Shown piece after piece: positions 53,478-62,756 of a stretch of 64,000 bases of DNA. The notes under the pieces are model-generated. The model did no database searches, was not told the origin of the DNA, and saw only the letters and a program-made list of their open reading frames with translations. This DNA is from Candidatus Chloroploca sp. Khr17. GTDB taxonomy: Bacteria; Chloroflexota; Chloroflexia; Chloroflexales; Chloroflexaceae. How positions within the stretch are numbered: position 1 is the stretch's first letter; each line of letters opens with the position of its first letter. Location: positions 49,682 through 113,681 of the forward strand of contig NZ_RYFF01000017.1 of the NCBI RefSeq assembly GCF_004138165.1, written 5' to 3'. A program made the translations under genes and the position numbers.

Positions 53478-54872
53478 CTAACCCTTGCGGCCTTCCCGAA
53501 TAACCGCCATCATACGATCCACATTGGTCTCTTTGACACGAGGGCGGCTTTGGTCAACGCCGCGACTCGCCTCGTGAGCATCAAGGATCTTCCAATCGGC
53601 ATACGTAATATAATGGACACCGTGGCTTTCGAGGATCTTCTCGACGTCGCCATCACCGGGTGCCGGGGTGAGCGTTGGCAAATCCTCGATCATCATGGCC
53701 ACCGTTGCGGCGGCATCGGGCTTATTCGTCCCGATAATGCCCGACGGCCCGCGTTTGGCCCAGCCGACCACATATTCACCAGGGACAACCTCATCGCTGC
53801 GCGTGCGCACCACACGCCCGGCCACATTGGGGATTGTCCCGCTCATCTCATCAAAGGGCACCCCGGGCAACCTGATGCCACGATAGCCGACCGAACGCAG
53901 GATCATCCCGCAAGCGAGGTTCTCGTACTCACCGGTGCCGCGGGGCCGCTGCGTACCATCGGCGGCCTGCACCAATTTATTGCGTTCAATCTTGACCCCA
54001 ACCACCTTGCCATTCTCACCGAGCACTTCGACCGGTGAGGCGAGGAAGCGCATCACAATGCGTTTTGGTGCGCCGGTTGCGCCACGAGCGGCATAGGCTC
54101 GCAGCATATCCACATTTTTGGTGGCGGTCTTATCTTCGGCCAGGCTTAGCTCGCTGAGCGGATCGAGCTCGAGGTCAGCGGGATCGACAATCACATCAAC
54201 ACCCTCGAGTTCACCAAACTCTTTCAACTCAGGATTGGTAAAGGCGGCCTGAGCGGGACCACGTCGCCCAAGCACGACGACTTCACGCACCTGGCTTGTG
54301 CGCAGCACCCCAATCGCATAATCGGCCATATCGGTTTTGGCGAGTTCATCGGGGTTGCTGACCAAGATCCGGGTCACATCCATCGCAACATTGCCATTGC
54401 CCACCACCACCACCCGCTCGTGGCTCAGATCAAAATGGCGGTCGCTATAATCGGGATGCCCGTTATACCAACCAACAAAGATCGTCGCGGGCAAACTACC
54501 GAGAAACTCCTCGCCGTGCACGCCCATCTTGCGGTCAGACTGAGCCCCAACCGCGTAGATGATCTGATCGTAATGGTTCTTCAGCTCCTGATGGGAAAGA
54601 TCGCGGCCAAACGTCACATTTCCAAAATAGCGCACATTGGGCAAGGCAGCGATGCGGTCATAGATACGGGTTACAGCCTTGATCGACTGATGATCAGGGG
54701 CAACCCCCTCGCGCACCAGGCCATACGGGGTCGGCAGGCGATTGATAAAATCAATCTGGCAGACGAGATCCTTTTGCTTAAGCAGCGCTTCTGCGGCGTA
54801 AAAACCAGCGGGACCGGCACCGACAATCGCGACTCGAAGCGGACGTTCCACAGTTCCGAGTTGTACACTCAC
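53478..54872 (-). CDS. FprA-type ferredoxin/adrenodoxin-NADP reductase
   Basis: A 464-residue FAD enzyme that moves electrons between NADPH and ferredoxin. The GTG at 54872 is chosen for the AAGGAG 7 bases upstream; about 79 in-frame codons further up lack a ribosome-binding site. It has an FAD motif AIVGAGPAGFYAAEAL near 15-30, RLPTPYGLVREGVAPDH near 45-61 (a hallmark of the adrenodoxin-reductase type), NADP motif VVGNGNVAMDVTRIL near 152-166, and GWAKRGPSGIIGTN near 370-383. It has its own consensus-like promoter. The family includes mycobacterial FprA; the partner ferredoxin is not in the window. Confidence 0.93.
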   Translation of the reverse strand: MSVQLGTVERPLRVAIVGAGPAGFYAAEALLKQKDLVCQIDFINRLPTPYGLVREGVAPDHQSIKAVTRIYDRIAALPNVRYFGNVTFGRDLSHQELKNHYDQIIYAVGAQSDRKMGVHGEEFLGSLPATIFVGWYNGHPDYSDRHFDLSHERVVVVGNGNVAMDVTRILVSNPDELAKTDMADYAIGVLRTSQVREVVVLGRRGPAQAAFTNPELKEFGELEGVDVIVDPADLELDPLSELSLAEDKTATKNVDMLRAYAARGATGAPKRIVMRFLASPVEVLGENGKVVGVKIERNKLVQAADGTQRPRGTGEYENLACGMILRSVGYRGIRLPGVPFDEMSGTIPNVAGRVVRTRSDEVVPGEYVVGWAKRGPSGIIGTNKPDAAATVAMMIEDLPTLTPAPGDGDVEKILESHGVHYITYADWKILDAHEASRGVDQSRPRVKETNVDRMMAVIREGRKG

Positions 54873-55003
54873 GGTAAGGCTCCTTCGGCAGGCCATTCGA
54901 CCGGTGGAGTCGTAAGACAGAAAAGCGAGGTAGATCACCCCTACGGATGCATGTACGCAACACTTATCTAGGCTTGCTCTTGCTCTTTGGGGTATCTTGC
55001 GAG

Positions 55004-55032
55004 ATGATACCATACACCGAAGGTTTAAGCAA
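55004..55032 (-). promoter_or_regulatory. Promoter of the ferredoxin-NADP reductase gene
   Basis: On the minus strand: -35 TTGCTT, 17-base spacer, -10 TATCAT. It starts 131 bases before the GTG. Confidence 0.6.
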
Positions 55033-55065
55033 AATGTGCTATGCGCATAGGTGTTTACCTTGGCG

Positions 55066-55203
55066 GTAACCGGCAAGCCCAGGTACGCGGGCGTCCCGAC
55101 GACATTCACCGGGTGGACGTGGGACGCGACTTCTGTACCCTGGGTGCGCGGGCGGGACGCCCGCGCACCCAGGAAGGTCGGAAAACTTAGGTTACAGACT
55201 ACT
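55066..55203. repeat. Dispersed repeat with a 16-bp hairpin
   Basis: A perfect 16-bp stem (CCTGGGTGCGCGGGCG at 55139-55154, complement at 55158-55173) with a 3-base loop. The left flank GGTAACCGGCAA (55066) resembles GGTAACAGGCAA near 63562. The right flank (55181-55203) is a reversed, imperfect copy of the 23-base repeat at 36933-36955. The rest of the 54873-55202 gap holds the reductase promoter and no gene. Confidence 0.7.
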
Positions 55204-56624
55204 TATGGCGTTGGCGTTGGCGTTGGCTCGGTGGTTGGTGCTGGTTCGGGGGGCACCGTTGGTTCTTGACCTGGAGCATTGGGGTCAGATGGAGTGGGGG
55301 TTTGCCCAGGTTCAGGCACAGGTGTGGCTGTCTCGCCAGGTGTTGGGGCCGGTATCGTTGCGGTTGGCGGGATCACCTGAGGTCGTAACGTGACCTGGAC
55401 AGTAGGCACTGCGTCATTGAGCGTAATCCCCGGCGGGAGGCCCAGGCTCACCTCAAGGACATAGCTCCCTGCCTCGAGCCCGCTCAGATCGACGGTTGCG
55501 ACAAGGGGGCGATTAGCGAGATCGTCGAGCGCGGCGTTGTTCCCCGCAGCCTGTACCGTCACGACAGCTGGATTGAGGCTCACCGTGAGACCTGGCTCGA
55601 GGCCAGTTGGCGTCACCTGCACGGGGAGTTCGACCTGGAAAGGCCGCTCGATCGGCGCGATCTGAACGGTGACTTGCACCTGTTCCGGTTCACCCTCGCG
55701 AGCAGAGGTACCGTCGGGGAAGATCAGAGCGACAATCGAGACCACCGTCTGACTGGCCCCCTCAATACTCATTGGCTGGGTTGCCAACACATCAATCGCA
55801 TCGAGCGGTCCCGAACTACCGGCCAGCGTGATCAAAGGTGGTGAGATGGTCACATTGCGCACCGCATAGCCGGGGGCGGGTTGGCCCTCGATGGTTGGCA
55901 CCACAGGCACGAGCTTGAGGCCGACGACCGGATTGATCGGGATCTCGACGGTCACGATCCCGGGATCAAGGCGCACGCCATCGATTGCCGCCCCACCGCG
56001 ATCAACGGCGGTCAGGGTCAGCGGCCCCAGATAGGTCGCCCGCAACTGGGCAATATTAGCGACGGTTCGCGCCTCTTCGACGCGTTCAATGCGGCTGAGC
56101 GGGCCAATCGCCTGGACGGTCGTGATTGGCTCCCCACCGAAGCTTATTTTTGGCTCGCCCCGTTCAAAACTAAAGGGCAGGCTGCCGAGCAAATCAACCC
56201 GGATCGGCACCATACGGCTACTGATCTGTTCAAGGCGGATCGGCACGACCGAAGGCTCGACGCCATCCGCAACGGTGCGAAACGAGACATTGCTGCGCGT
56301 GGGTTGCACATTGACCGGCACGAGGTGTTCACCGGGCCCAAGACCGGTAAGATCAAGCACCGCCCGCACATCCACCGGGCGGAGGTTTGCCAATTGTTGA
56401 CGGTCGGTACTAAGGGTAATCTGAACCAGGGGCAAGGCCTGGGTCGGCAGACTGTTGCTATCGACAAGCACCAGTTCATCACCGAGGCCAATAGCCTGCA
56501 ATTGAACTTCGGGAAAGGTGACCCGTTCTTCAGGGTTTTCGCTAAACGAGACAAAAGCCCAGAGCGCAAAACTCAAACCGAGGGCCAGAGCGAGCCGCAT
56601 CAACGTAGTGCGCACCGGTGTCAT
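55203..56624 (-). CDS. YbbR-domain (CdaR-like) membrane-anchored protein
   Basis: A 473-residue protein with one N-terminal membrane anchor (~9-27, LALALGLSFALWAFVSF) and four YbbR-type beta domains (~30-425) with recurring PxxVTVQxxG-like strands. It ends in a 50-residue Pro/Thr/Glu-rich tail of TPTP repeats, probably a wall or surface spacer. In Firmicutes the YbbR protein CdaR regulates the diadenylate cyclase CdaA; here the two genes lie 28 bases apart in the order cdaA-ybbR, so the same function is likely. glmM, often next in this operon, is absent. Confidence 0.88.
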   Translation of the reverse strand: MTPVRTTLMRLALALGLSFALWAFVSFSENPEERVTFPEVQLQAIGLGDELVLVDSNSLPTQALPLVQITLSTDRQQLANLRPVDVRAVLDLTGLGPGEHLVPVNVQPTRSNVSFRTVADGVEPSVVPIRLEQISSRMVPIRVDLLGSLPFSFERGEPKISFGGEPITTVQAIGPLSRIERVEEARTVANIAQLRATYLGPLTLTAVDRGGAAIDGVRLDPGIVTVEIPINPVVGLKLVPVVPTIEGQPAPGYAVRNVTISPPLITLAGSSGPLDAIDVLATQPMSIEGASQTVVSIVALIFPDGTSAREGEPEQVQVTVQIAPIERPFQVELPVQVTPTGLEPGLTVSLNPAVVTVQAAGNNAALDDLANRPLVATVDLSGLEAGSYVLEVSLGLPPGITLNDAVPTVQVTLRPQVIPPTATIPAPTPGETATPVPEPGQTPTPSDPNAPGQEPTVPPEPAPTTEPTPTPTP

Positions 56625-56652
56625 AAGCGCATCGCCTGCCGATGGCTAGTCT

Positions 56653-57471
56653 TCATGAGGCTGCCTCATCCTGGGCCACGCGCAACAGACCAGCCAGCAT
56701 TGTGCGCAGACGGGCTTCAGTCAAATAGCTTGCCATACGTCCGTCCTGGACAAGTGAAATCGCCCCGGTCTCTTCTGAGACAACAATGGCGAGGGCATCA
56801 GACTGTTCACTGATCCCCTTGGCGGCGCGGTGGCGTGTCCCATAGCGTCGCGGGCCAGTAATATCCTCGCTAAGGGGCAAGACCACATTCGCGGCGAGAA
56901 TGCGATTGCCGCGCACAATGACGGCCATATCGTGCAGGGGCGAATTAGGATAGAAGATATTCATCAAGAGGGGCAGCGAGACCCGCGAGTCGATAATGAC
57001 CCCGCGATCGGCATACTCTTGCAACTGAGTTGAGCGTTCAATCACAATCAAAGCCCCCACCCCCTGTTGCGAGAGTTGTTGCGCCGTACGAGCGATCGTA
57101 CCGATCGTATCGAGGATCTCTGAGCGATTGATGCCCGAGAGAGGGCGGCTCAGGAACTCACTCGAGCGTCCCAGGCTTTCGAGGGCCCGGCGGAGCTCGG
57201 GTTGAAAGAGGATCGGGACACCAACGATCAGGGCCGGGGCGATAATCGTATTCAAAAGCCATGCCAGGGTCTGGAGTTGATCCCGCGTGACGGTACCGAC
57301 AAACAAGGCGAGCGTCAGCAGAATCCCAACCCCGCGCAGCAACTGCACTGCTCGGGTACCACGAATGATCCCGAGCAGCCAGAAGATCAGCATCGCGACG
57401 ATCAGAATATCAAGAATGGCATAGGGCGAGGTGAGTGGATTAAGCCGCGCCCACAGACGAGAGAAGTCCAT
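56653..57471 (-). CDS. cdaA: Diadenylate cyclase CdaA
   Basis: A 272-residue membrane enzyme that makes c-di-AMP from two ATP. Three N-terminal helices (~18-95) are followed by the DAC (DisA_N) domain (~100-260). The RHR motif is intact (GTRHRAA near 212-218), as are FQPELRRALE and PNSPLHD. The usual DGA motif reads DMA (PLHDMAVIV near 177-185): the glycine is a methionine, encoded by ATG. The length is normal. A TTGACA-based promoter precedes it, and ybbR follows. Activity is likely but needs testing because of the DMA change. Confidence 0.9.
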   Translation of the reverse strand: MDFSRLWARLNPLTSPYAILDILIVAMLIFWLLGIIRGTRAVQLLRGVGILLTLALFVGTVTRDQLQTLAWLLNTIIAPALIVGVPILFQPELRRALESLGRSSEFLSRPLSGINRSEILDTIGTIARTAQQLSQQGVGALIVIERSTQLQEYADRGVIIDSRVSLPLLMNIFYPNSPLHDMAVIVRGNRILAANVVLPLSEDITGPRRYGTRHRAAKGISEQSDALAIVVSEETGAISLVQDGRMASYLTEARLRTMLAGLLRVAQDEAAS

Positions 57472-57504
57472 AGCGTCTTACCTGAAGTCTCTACCAGTAT
57501 TATT

Positions 57505-57533
57505 AGGGTAACGTGCCACAGCAACCCTGTCAA
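57505..57533 (-). promoter_or_regulatory. Promoter of cdaA-ybbR
   Basis: On the minus strand: perfect -35 TTGACA (57528-57533), 17-base spacer, weak -10 TACCCT (57505-57510). Confidence 0.45.
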
Positions 57534-57606
57534 CTCAACTGAACCCAGAAAGGGCAAACTTCACCCAGGCTACAGACAATTCTCAGTTTGTCATACGTTG
57601 CGATCA

Positions 57607-60600
57607 TTATGAACGCACTTGCTGCTTACGTTGTTGCAACATCCGATTAGCGGCATTGATCAACGCCTCAACTCGCGCCTGGTCTATGCCCTCCATCTTG
57701 ATCAAGCGTGCATAGAGTTGCAACGCCTGGGCATACTCTTCACGGCGCATCAGCATATCGCCGAGCATATAGTATGCCTCGACATCAGTCTGGTCGAGGG
57801 CGATAATTTGATGCAACTCAGCAATGGCATTTTCATAGTCTTGTTGCTGCGCAAAAATGCGGGAGATCTGCTTCTTTTCGGCAACCGCCTCTTCGGGGCG
57901 GCGCATCAGCGTATACATCAGGGCGAGCCACTGACGGGCCTCGACATCAGTCGGGGCAATCTGGACAATCTTGTTATAAACCTCGCGGGCCTTATCGTGA
58001 TTGCTGAGTGTCCAGTGAACCTGCGCCGCCTCTTGCAGAGAAGCCACCGCATCTTTGAGTTGCCCAGCGCGACGTTGCAATTCGGCAAGGCGCACGAGGC
58101 CATCGACGCCTTTATCGAGGTAGCCCCGTCGCAACTGGATGCGGGCAAGGCGTCCACGGATTGCGATATGATTGGGGGCGAGTTTGAGGGCATACTCAAG
58201 GACTTCGATGGCCCGATCGAGTTGTTGGCGTTCTTCATAATGCGTCGCCAGATCTTCCAGTTGGGCCAGGGCCTCGGGGAGCTTGCCCTGGCGGAAGTAG
58301 ACATCGGCGAGTTTGGTATAGATGGCGCGGTCATAGGGTAACAGTTGGCGTGCTTCGAGCAGCGCCTTCTCGGCCCCGGCGATATCATCTGACGCCGCAT
58401 AGGCTTCGGCCATCCGGCGTACCAGATCGCCTTTGCTCAAGGGTACGGCAAAGGCATGCTTGACGCCCGGATCGATCACCGGCTGATCGCTGACGGCCAA
58501 CCCCTGGCGCAATTGCGCCAGGGCTGCCTCGGCATTGCCCAGGGCAAAATGGCTATTTGCGGCCGCCTGGTAGACCAAGACGGGCGGCAAGAGCATCGCG
58601 GGTTCATCGGCGAGCAAGGCCTCGGCCTGTTCGAGTTCGAGCAGAGCTGAGGTGTGTTGACCAGACTGTTGTTGTGTCACGGCAAGAATATAGTGGACGA
58701 TCGCATGGTCGGCGCTCAACAGCATCCCGCGATACTCGGTCTGGACGGCACCAAACTCACCGGGATGTTGCTTGAGCAGATCGAGCACTGTTGCGAGCGA
58801 ATCCCACACGGCAGCGGGATGTTCGCCCATCAAGGCCAGAGTGACATTGAGGCGGGCCACGGCGACCGGATCATCAGCCTGTCCCAGTTCAAGGGCACGC
58901 CGGAAGGCATCAAGGGCGGCTTCGTAGCGGCCCAGTTTCAACAAGGTCAGGCCATAGTGGGCATGCACTTCGCGGTGTTTGGGGGCAAGTTGGAGCAAAC
59001 TCCGATATTCTTCCAGGGCCTTATTGCTCTGTCCGAGGCGAAAATAGGTTCCGGCAACCTGCAAAAACTGACTGACGGCCTCTTCGATGCGTCCCGCGTC
59101 GCGCAGTGTTTCCGCGAGGCGCAGGCGCACATTGAGCGTATCGGGTGCGAGGTCAAGCATCCGATAATAGACATCGATCGACTTGTGGGCCTCTTTGCGC
59201 ACCTCATAGGTATCGATCAATAACTGATACTTGATCAGGGCTTCTTCGGGGCGCCCTTGGCGTTCATAGATTTCACCCATACGCAGATGGATGGACAGAT
59301 AATCCATGGCGACCCGGATCGTCTCGTGGCAGGCATCGAGAGCGGCTTCGATCAACCCCTGTTCCAGATACTTGCTAGTCAACTCAACCCAACCTGCCGC
59401 TTCAGCGTCGAGCTCACTGGTATCAAGGGGCGTGAGGGGCGCAGCATCGGGGGCATTCCCTATGGGCAGGTTTTCGAGCGCGATCATCGGCTCGGGAATG
59501 GTTGGAATACTGGCACGGTTGGTCAGCGCACCGGTGGTTGGTGTTTTGCCACCGCGCAGGAAATCGGTAATCGGGCGGATCTTGCCCCACACCTCCGAAC
59601 TGGTGGTGGTGTCAACCTGGGCAGGTTCGGCTTCCCCTTGAGGTGTGAGCGCACCGGTATTGATCGAGCGCAACTTGGCGAGCATATTGCGGTCAGTGAG
59701 TGCTTTTGAGCGTTGTTTGAACTCGGCAGCACGTTCGCGGCCCCAGCGCTTACTCTCGAGAAAACCGGCCAGCGTATCATAGAGTGCCGCTGCATGGGCC
59801 AGGTCGCCGATCTGCTCATAGATTGTCGCCGCGTTCTGATACATCTCGATCAGATCATCGGCCTCGTTGCGTCCGATTGTCTCGAGATCCACGAGTTGGA
59901 TCGTCTGTTCAAATTCCTGGGCCGCCTGCGGCAACTGTCCGAGCTCGCTGTAGCTCTGCCCAAGGGCAAAGTGGGCAGAGAGCGCATATTCGGGATCGGC
60001 GGCGGCCCGCGTCAGCACATTGGTTGCCAAGCGGTGATCGCCGCGTTCTTGATAGATCAGGCCCAGTGAATAGAGCACATCGGCCCGCGAGAGCCCGGCG
60101 GCAAGGGCTTCTTCATAGAGCTTGGCCGCCTCATCGATTGCGCCCGCCTCTTGCTTTTTCTGGGCTTGCTCGACAAGTTTCTCGATCGAGAACTGCTGGG
60201 TACGAAGGATGCCCGTCACCCCGCTTCGGCTACGACGTGCTTCTGGGGGTGGTGATGCTTGGGCACCACCTGGTTCTGCGATGGGCGTTGCTTCAAGCCC
60301 GGCTGAACGGGCCATTGCGTCACGGATCGTCACAATCAGATCGCGGGCCTCGCGGCTCTGCGCGTCAAGGCGCAAGACCGTTTCGGCGGCTTCGGCGGCC
60401 TGATCTAATTGCTGTTGCTCGAGCAGTTCACGCGCAAGCGTCAGATGTTCCGCTGCGGCTTCCCGGATGCCCCCAGCCTCTTCATACAAGCGAGCGAGTT
60501 GGGCGCGTTGAGCGGATGCAGCCGGTTTGAGCCGCAACAATTCGCGGAGCGCCTCGATCGCCTGGACGGGGTGTTGCTGTGCGAGGTGCAACTCGGCCAG

Positions 60601-60900
60601 TTCCTGATAGCTTGCAACGGCCTGGCTATGGCCCTGGCGGGCTTGAGCTCGTGCGATATAGCTCAGAAAGAACGGATTTTGCCGATCCGCCGCACGCAGA
60701 TCCTCGAAGAGTTGTAGCGCCCGGTCAAGTTTATTGGCATGAAAGAGGGCCACGGCCGCACTGATCCGGGCATCGGTATCGTTGGGGAACTCTTGCAGGG
60801 CCCGGATAAGAGCCTTGAGCGCCTCGTCCCATTTGTTGAGGCGGGCCGCTTCACGACTCTGCTCCATGGCCCGATCAAAGATTGCGCGATTGCCTGCCAT
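57607..60900 (-). CDS. Large tetratricopeptide-repeat protein
   Basis: A 1097-residue, almost wholly alpha-helical protein with no signal peptide or membrane segment. TPR units of about 34 residues run from ~10 to 385 and from ~490 to 1085, e.g. WDEALKALIRALQEFPND near 24 and YENAIAELHQIIALDQTDVEAYYMLGDML near 1030. The two blocks are joined by a low-complexity, TPT-rich linker (~400-480). It is probably a cytoplasmic scaffold. No enzymatic domain was seen. It is separated from cdaA by ~135 bases and from argF by ~50 bases on the same strand. The function cannot be assigned. Confidence 0.88.
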   Translation of the reverse strand: MAGNRAIFDRAMEQSREAARLNKWDEALKALIRALQEFPNDTDARISAAVALFHANKLDRALQLFEDLRAADRQNPFFLSYIARAQARQGHSQAVASYQELAELHLAQQHPVQAIEALRELLRLKPAASAQRAQLARLYEEAGGIREAAAEHLTLARELLEQQQLDQAAEAAETVLRLDAQSREARDLIVTIRDAMARSAGLEATPIAEPGGAQASPPPEARRSRSGVTGILRTQQFSIEKLVEQAQKKQEAGAIDEAAKLYEEALAAGLSRADVLYSLGLIYQERGDHRLATNVLTRAAADPEYALSAHFALGQSYSELGQLPQAAQEFEQTIQLVDLETIGRNEADDLIEMYQNAATIYEQIGDLAHAAALYDTLAGFLESKRWGRERAAEFKQRSKALTDRNMLAKLRSINTGALTPQGEAEPAQVDTTTSSEVWGKIRPITDFLRGGKTPTTGALTNRASIPTIPEPMIALENLPIGNAPDAAPLTPLDTSELDAEAAGWVELTSKYLEQGLIEAALDACHETIRVAMDYLSIHLRMGEIYERQGRPEEALIKYQLLIDTYEVRKEAHKSIDVYYRMLDLAPDTLNVRLRLAETLRDAGRIEEAVSQFLQVAGTYFRLGQSNKALEEYRSLLQLAPKHREVHAHYGLTLLKLGRYEAALDAFRRALELGQADDPVAVARLNVTLALMGEHPAAVWDSLATVLDLLKQHPGEFGAVQTEYRGMLLSADHAIVHYILAVTQQQSGQHTSALLELEQAEALLADEPAMLLPPVLVYQAAANSHFALGNAEAALAQLRQGLAVSDQPVIDPGVKHAFAVPLSKGDLVRRMAEAYAASDDIAGAEKALLEARQLLPYDRAIYTKLADVYFRQGKLPEALAQLEDLATHYEERQQLDRAIEVLEYALKLAPNHIAIRGRLARIQLRRGYLDKGVDGLVRLAELQRRAGQLKDAVASLQEAAQVHWTLSNHDKAREVYNKIVQIAPTDVEARQWLALMYTLMRRPEEAVAEKKQISRIFAQQQDYENAIAELHQIIALDQTDVEAYYMLGDMLMRREEYAQALQLYARLIKMEGIDQARVEALINAANRMLQQRKQQVRS

Positions 60901-60952
60901 AGGTCTTCATTCACTTTTGCACCATGCACCGTGCCGTCTGGCGCGATCCATG

Positions 60953-61891
60953 TCACAACTTAAGAAGCGTCAGGATTAGAGCTTTTTGCACATGCAGACG
61001 GTTCTCGGCCTGATCAAAGACAACCGACTGGGGGCCATCGATAATCTCGGCGCTGACTTCCTCGCCGCGGTGGACAGGGAGGCAGTGCATAAAGATGGCG
61101 GCAGGATCGGCATACGCCATCAGTGCCGCATTGACCTGATACGGAGCAAAGACTGGGCGGCGGCGTGCGACTTCGTGTTCCTGGCCCATCGAAGCCCAAA
61201 CATCGGTATAGATGGCATTGGCCCCTTCAACCGCCTCAACGGGTGAGGCCGTCACCGTAATCGTTGCCTCGTTGTTGGCAGCGAGACGTTCGGCGTGGGC
61301 GAGGATATCGGGGTCAGGTTGATAATCCACCGGACACCCAACGCGCACACTGACCCCGAGGGTTGCCCCGAGCAGCATCAGCGAATGGCAGACATTATTG
61401 CCATCACCGAGATAACTCAACTGCAAGCCCTGGAGGCGCCCAAAGCGCTCGCGCAAAGTCAACAGATCGGCGAGAGCCTGACACGGATGCTCGCGATCCG
61501 AGAGGGCGTTGATCACCGGAACATCGGCGTGGCGAGCGAGGGTTTCGACGGTTCCGTGTTTGAAGACCCGGGCGGCAATCGCCTGCACCCACCGACTCAG
61601 GTTGCGCGCCACATCGGGCACGCTTTCACGCCCGCCCATATCAATATCATTCGCCGACAGATACGAGCCATTACCGCCCAGTTGGGTCATGCCTGCTTCA
61701 AACGCCACGCGGGTACGTAGTGAGGGCTTCTCAAAGACGAGGGCGAGGGTCTTGCCCCGCAGGGGCCAGGTTGCGTGCATCCCTGAGGAGGCACCTACAC
61801 GCCATTCAGCCTTGAGTTGCGTTGCTCGTTCCAGCAACGTCTCGGCCTCATCACGACTCAAATCTGCCGCCGACAAGAAATGGTTCTGCAT
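60953..61891 (-). CDS. argF: Ornithine carbamoyltransferase
   Basis: A 312-residue enzyme of arginine biosynthesis (ornithine plus carbamoyl phosphate to citrulline). The carbamoyl-phosphate motif is FEKPSLRTRVAFE near 53-65 (the common STRTR reads SLRTR), with HPCQALADLLT near 135-145 and DVWASMGQE near 230-238. The ornithine-site motif MHCLPVHRGEEVS is near 267-279. An extended -10 promoter and a GGAG site precede the ATG. No other arg genes are in the window. Putrescine carbamoyltransferase is a distant alternative, less likely given HCLP and DxWxSMG. Confidence 0.95.
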   Translation of the reverse strand: MQNHFLSAADLSRDEAETLLERATQLKAEWRVGASSGMHATWPLRGKTLALVFEKPSLRTRVAFEAGMTQLGGNGSYLSANDIDMGGRESVPDVARNLSRWVQAIAARVFKHGTVETLARHADVPVINALSDREHPCQALADLLTLRERFGRLQGLQLSYLGDGNNVCHSLMLLGATLGVSVRVGCPVDYQPDPDILAHAERLAANNEATITVTASPVEAVEGANAIYTDVWASMGQEHEVARRRPVFAPYQVNAALMAYADPAAIFMHCLPVHRGEEVSAEIIDGPQSVVFDQAENRLHVQKALILTLLKL

Positions 61892-61923
61892 AACGCTTTA
61901 CTCCGTCCCGTCTGTATACCTCA

Positions 61924-61932
61924 ATTGTAGCA
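61924..61932 (-). promoter_or_regulatory. Extended -10 promoter of argF
   Basis: On the minus strand TG-C-TACAAT, 33 bases before the ATG. No ARG-box-like operator was recognised. Confidence 0.5.
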
Positions 61933-61958
61933 TCAGCCTATTACCAGGCAGTTCATGT

Positions 61959-62756
61959 TCAGGCCTTGCGTGGGCCACGTTCTGAAGGGGTACGTCCCAT
62001 CCGGCGCAGGTGATCCTGTTTCCGTTGCTCAAAGCGCTGCGTTGGGGCGAGGCGCCGGTAATCACCGGCATCAATCATAATGATTTCATCACATAATTCA
62101 CGGTCGCTCATCCGAGAAAAGATCCGTGGATCGATCTCCTTTGGCTCACGGTTGCTCGTGATCACGGTTGGCAGGCGGTAATTATAACGGTGATTGAAGA
62201 TCTGGAACAACTTCTCGCGTGCCCAGGGGGTTGCATTTTCGGTGCCCAGGTCATCAAGGATCAAGACATCGGCATTGCGCACCTGTTCGACCCGTTCGTC
62301 GTAGGCAATTTCTGAGCTTGGCCCAAACGTGCTGCGGAGATGGTCAAGCAGATCGGGAACCACGGTAAAGAGGATCGTCAAAAAATGGTTGCGCAGGATC
62401 TCATTGGCAATGGCCGCAGCGAGATGGGTTTTGCCACAGCCGTAGCCACCAAAAAAGATTAACCAGCCGGTGGGTTGCTCGGCAAACTTGCGTGCGCGCG
62501 CATAGGCGCGGGCAAGGCCCGGCACGCCAGCATCAAGGTTCTCGAACGTCTTGCCGCTAAACGGCCCGAGGTTGCTTATTTCGAGTAAATGCTGGCGACG
62601 AAGTTGTTGTTTCTCGGCGGCGCGACAGTGGCAGGTAATCAACTGACCAAACTCGGGATGCCCAAAGGGAACCGCAAGCAAATAATAGCCTGCCCCTTTG
62701 CAGCGAGGGCAGACCTCTTCAGGCTCATCGGGGGCTTGGTCAGAGATCGGATTCAT
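61959..62756 (-). CDS. DnaC/DnaI-like helicase-loader AAA+ ATPase
   Basis: A 265-residue ATPase. The ATG at 62756 is chosen because it overlaps the DnaD-like gene by only 17 bases; 62780 is an alternative, and no strong ribosome-binding site settles it. A zinc-finger-like CPRCKGAGYYLL...CHCR segment is near 17-46, as in DnaI. The AAA+ core has Walker A FFGGYGCGKTH near 102-112, Walker B DVLILDDLGTE near 159-169 and sensor 1 VITSNREP near 195. An arginine-finger region (FSRMSDRELCDEI) follows. It is paired with the DnaD-domain gene, which supports a primosomal loader role rather than an IstB transposition helper. Confidence 0.88.
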   Translation of the reverse strand: MNPISDQAPDEPEEVCPRCKGAGYYLLAVPFGHPEFGQLITCHCRAAEKQQLRRQHLLEISNLGPFSGKTFENLDAGVPGLARAYARARKFAEQPTGWLIFFGGYGCGKTHLAAAIANEILRNHFLTILFTVVPDLLDHLRSTFGPSSEIAYDERVEQVRNADVLILDDLGTENATPWAREKLFQIFNHRYNYRLPTVITSNREPKEIDPRIFSRMSDRELCDEIIMIDAGDYRRLAPTQRFEQRKQDHLRRMGRTPSERGPRKA

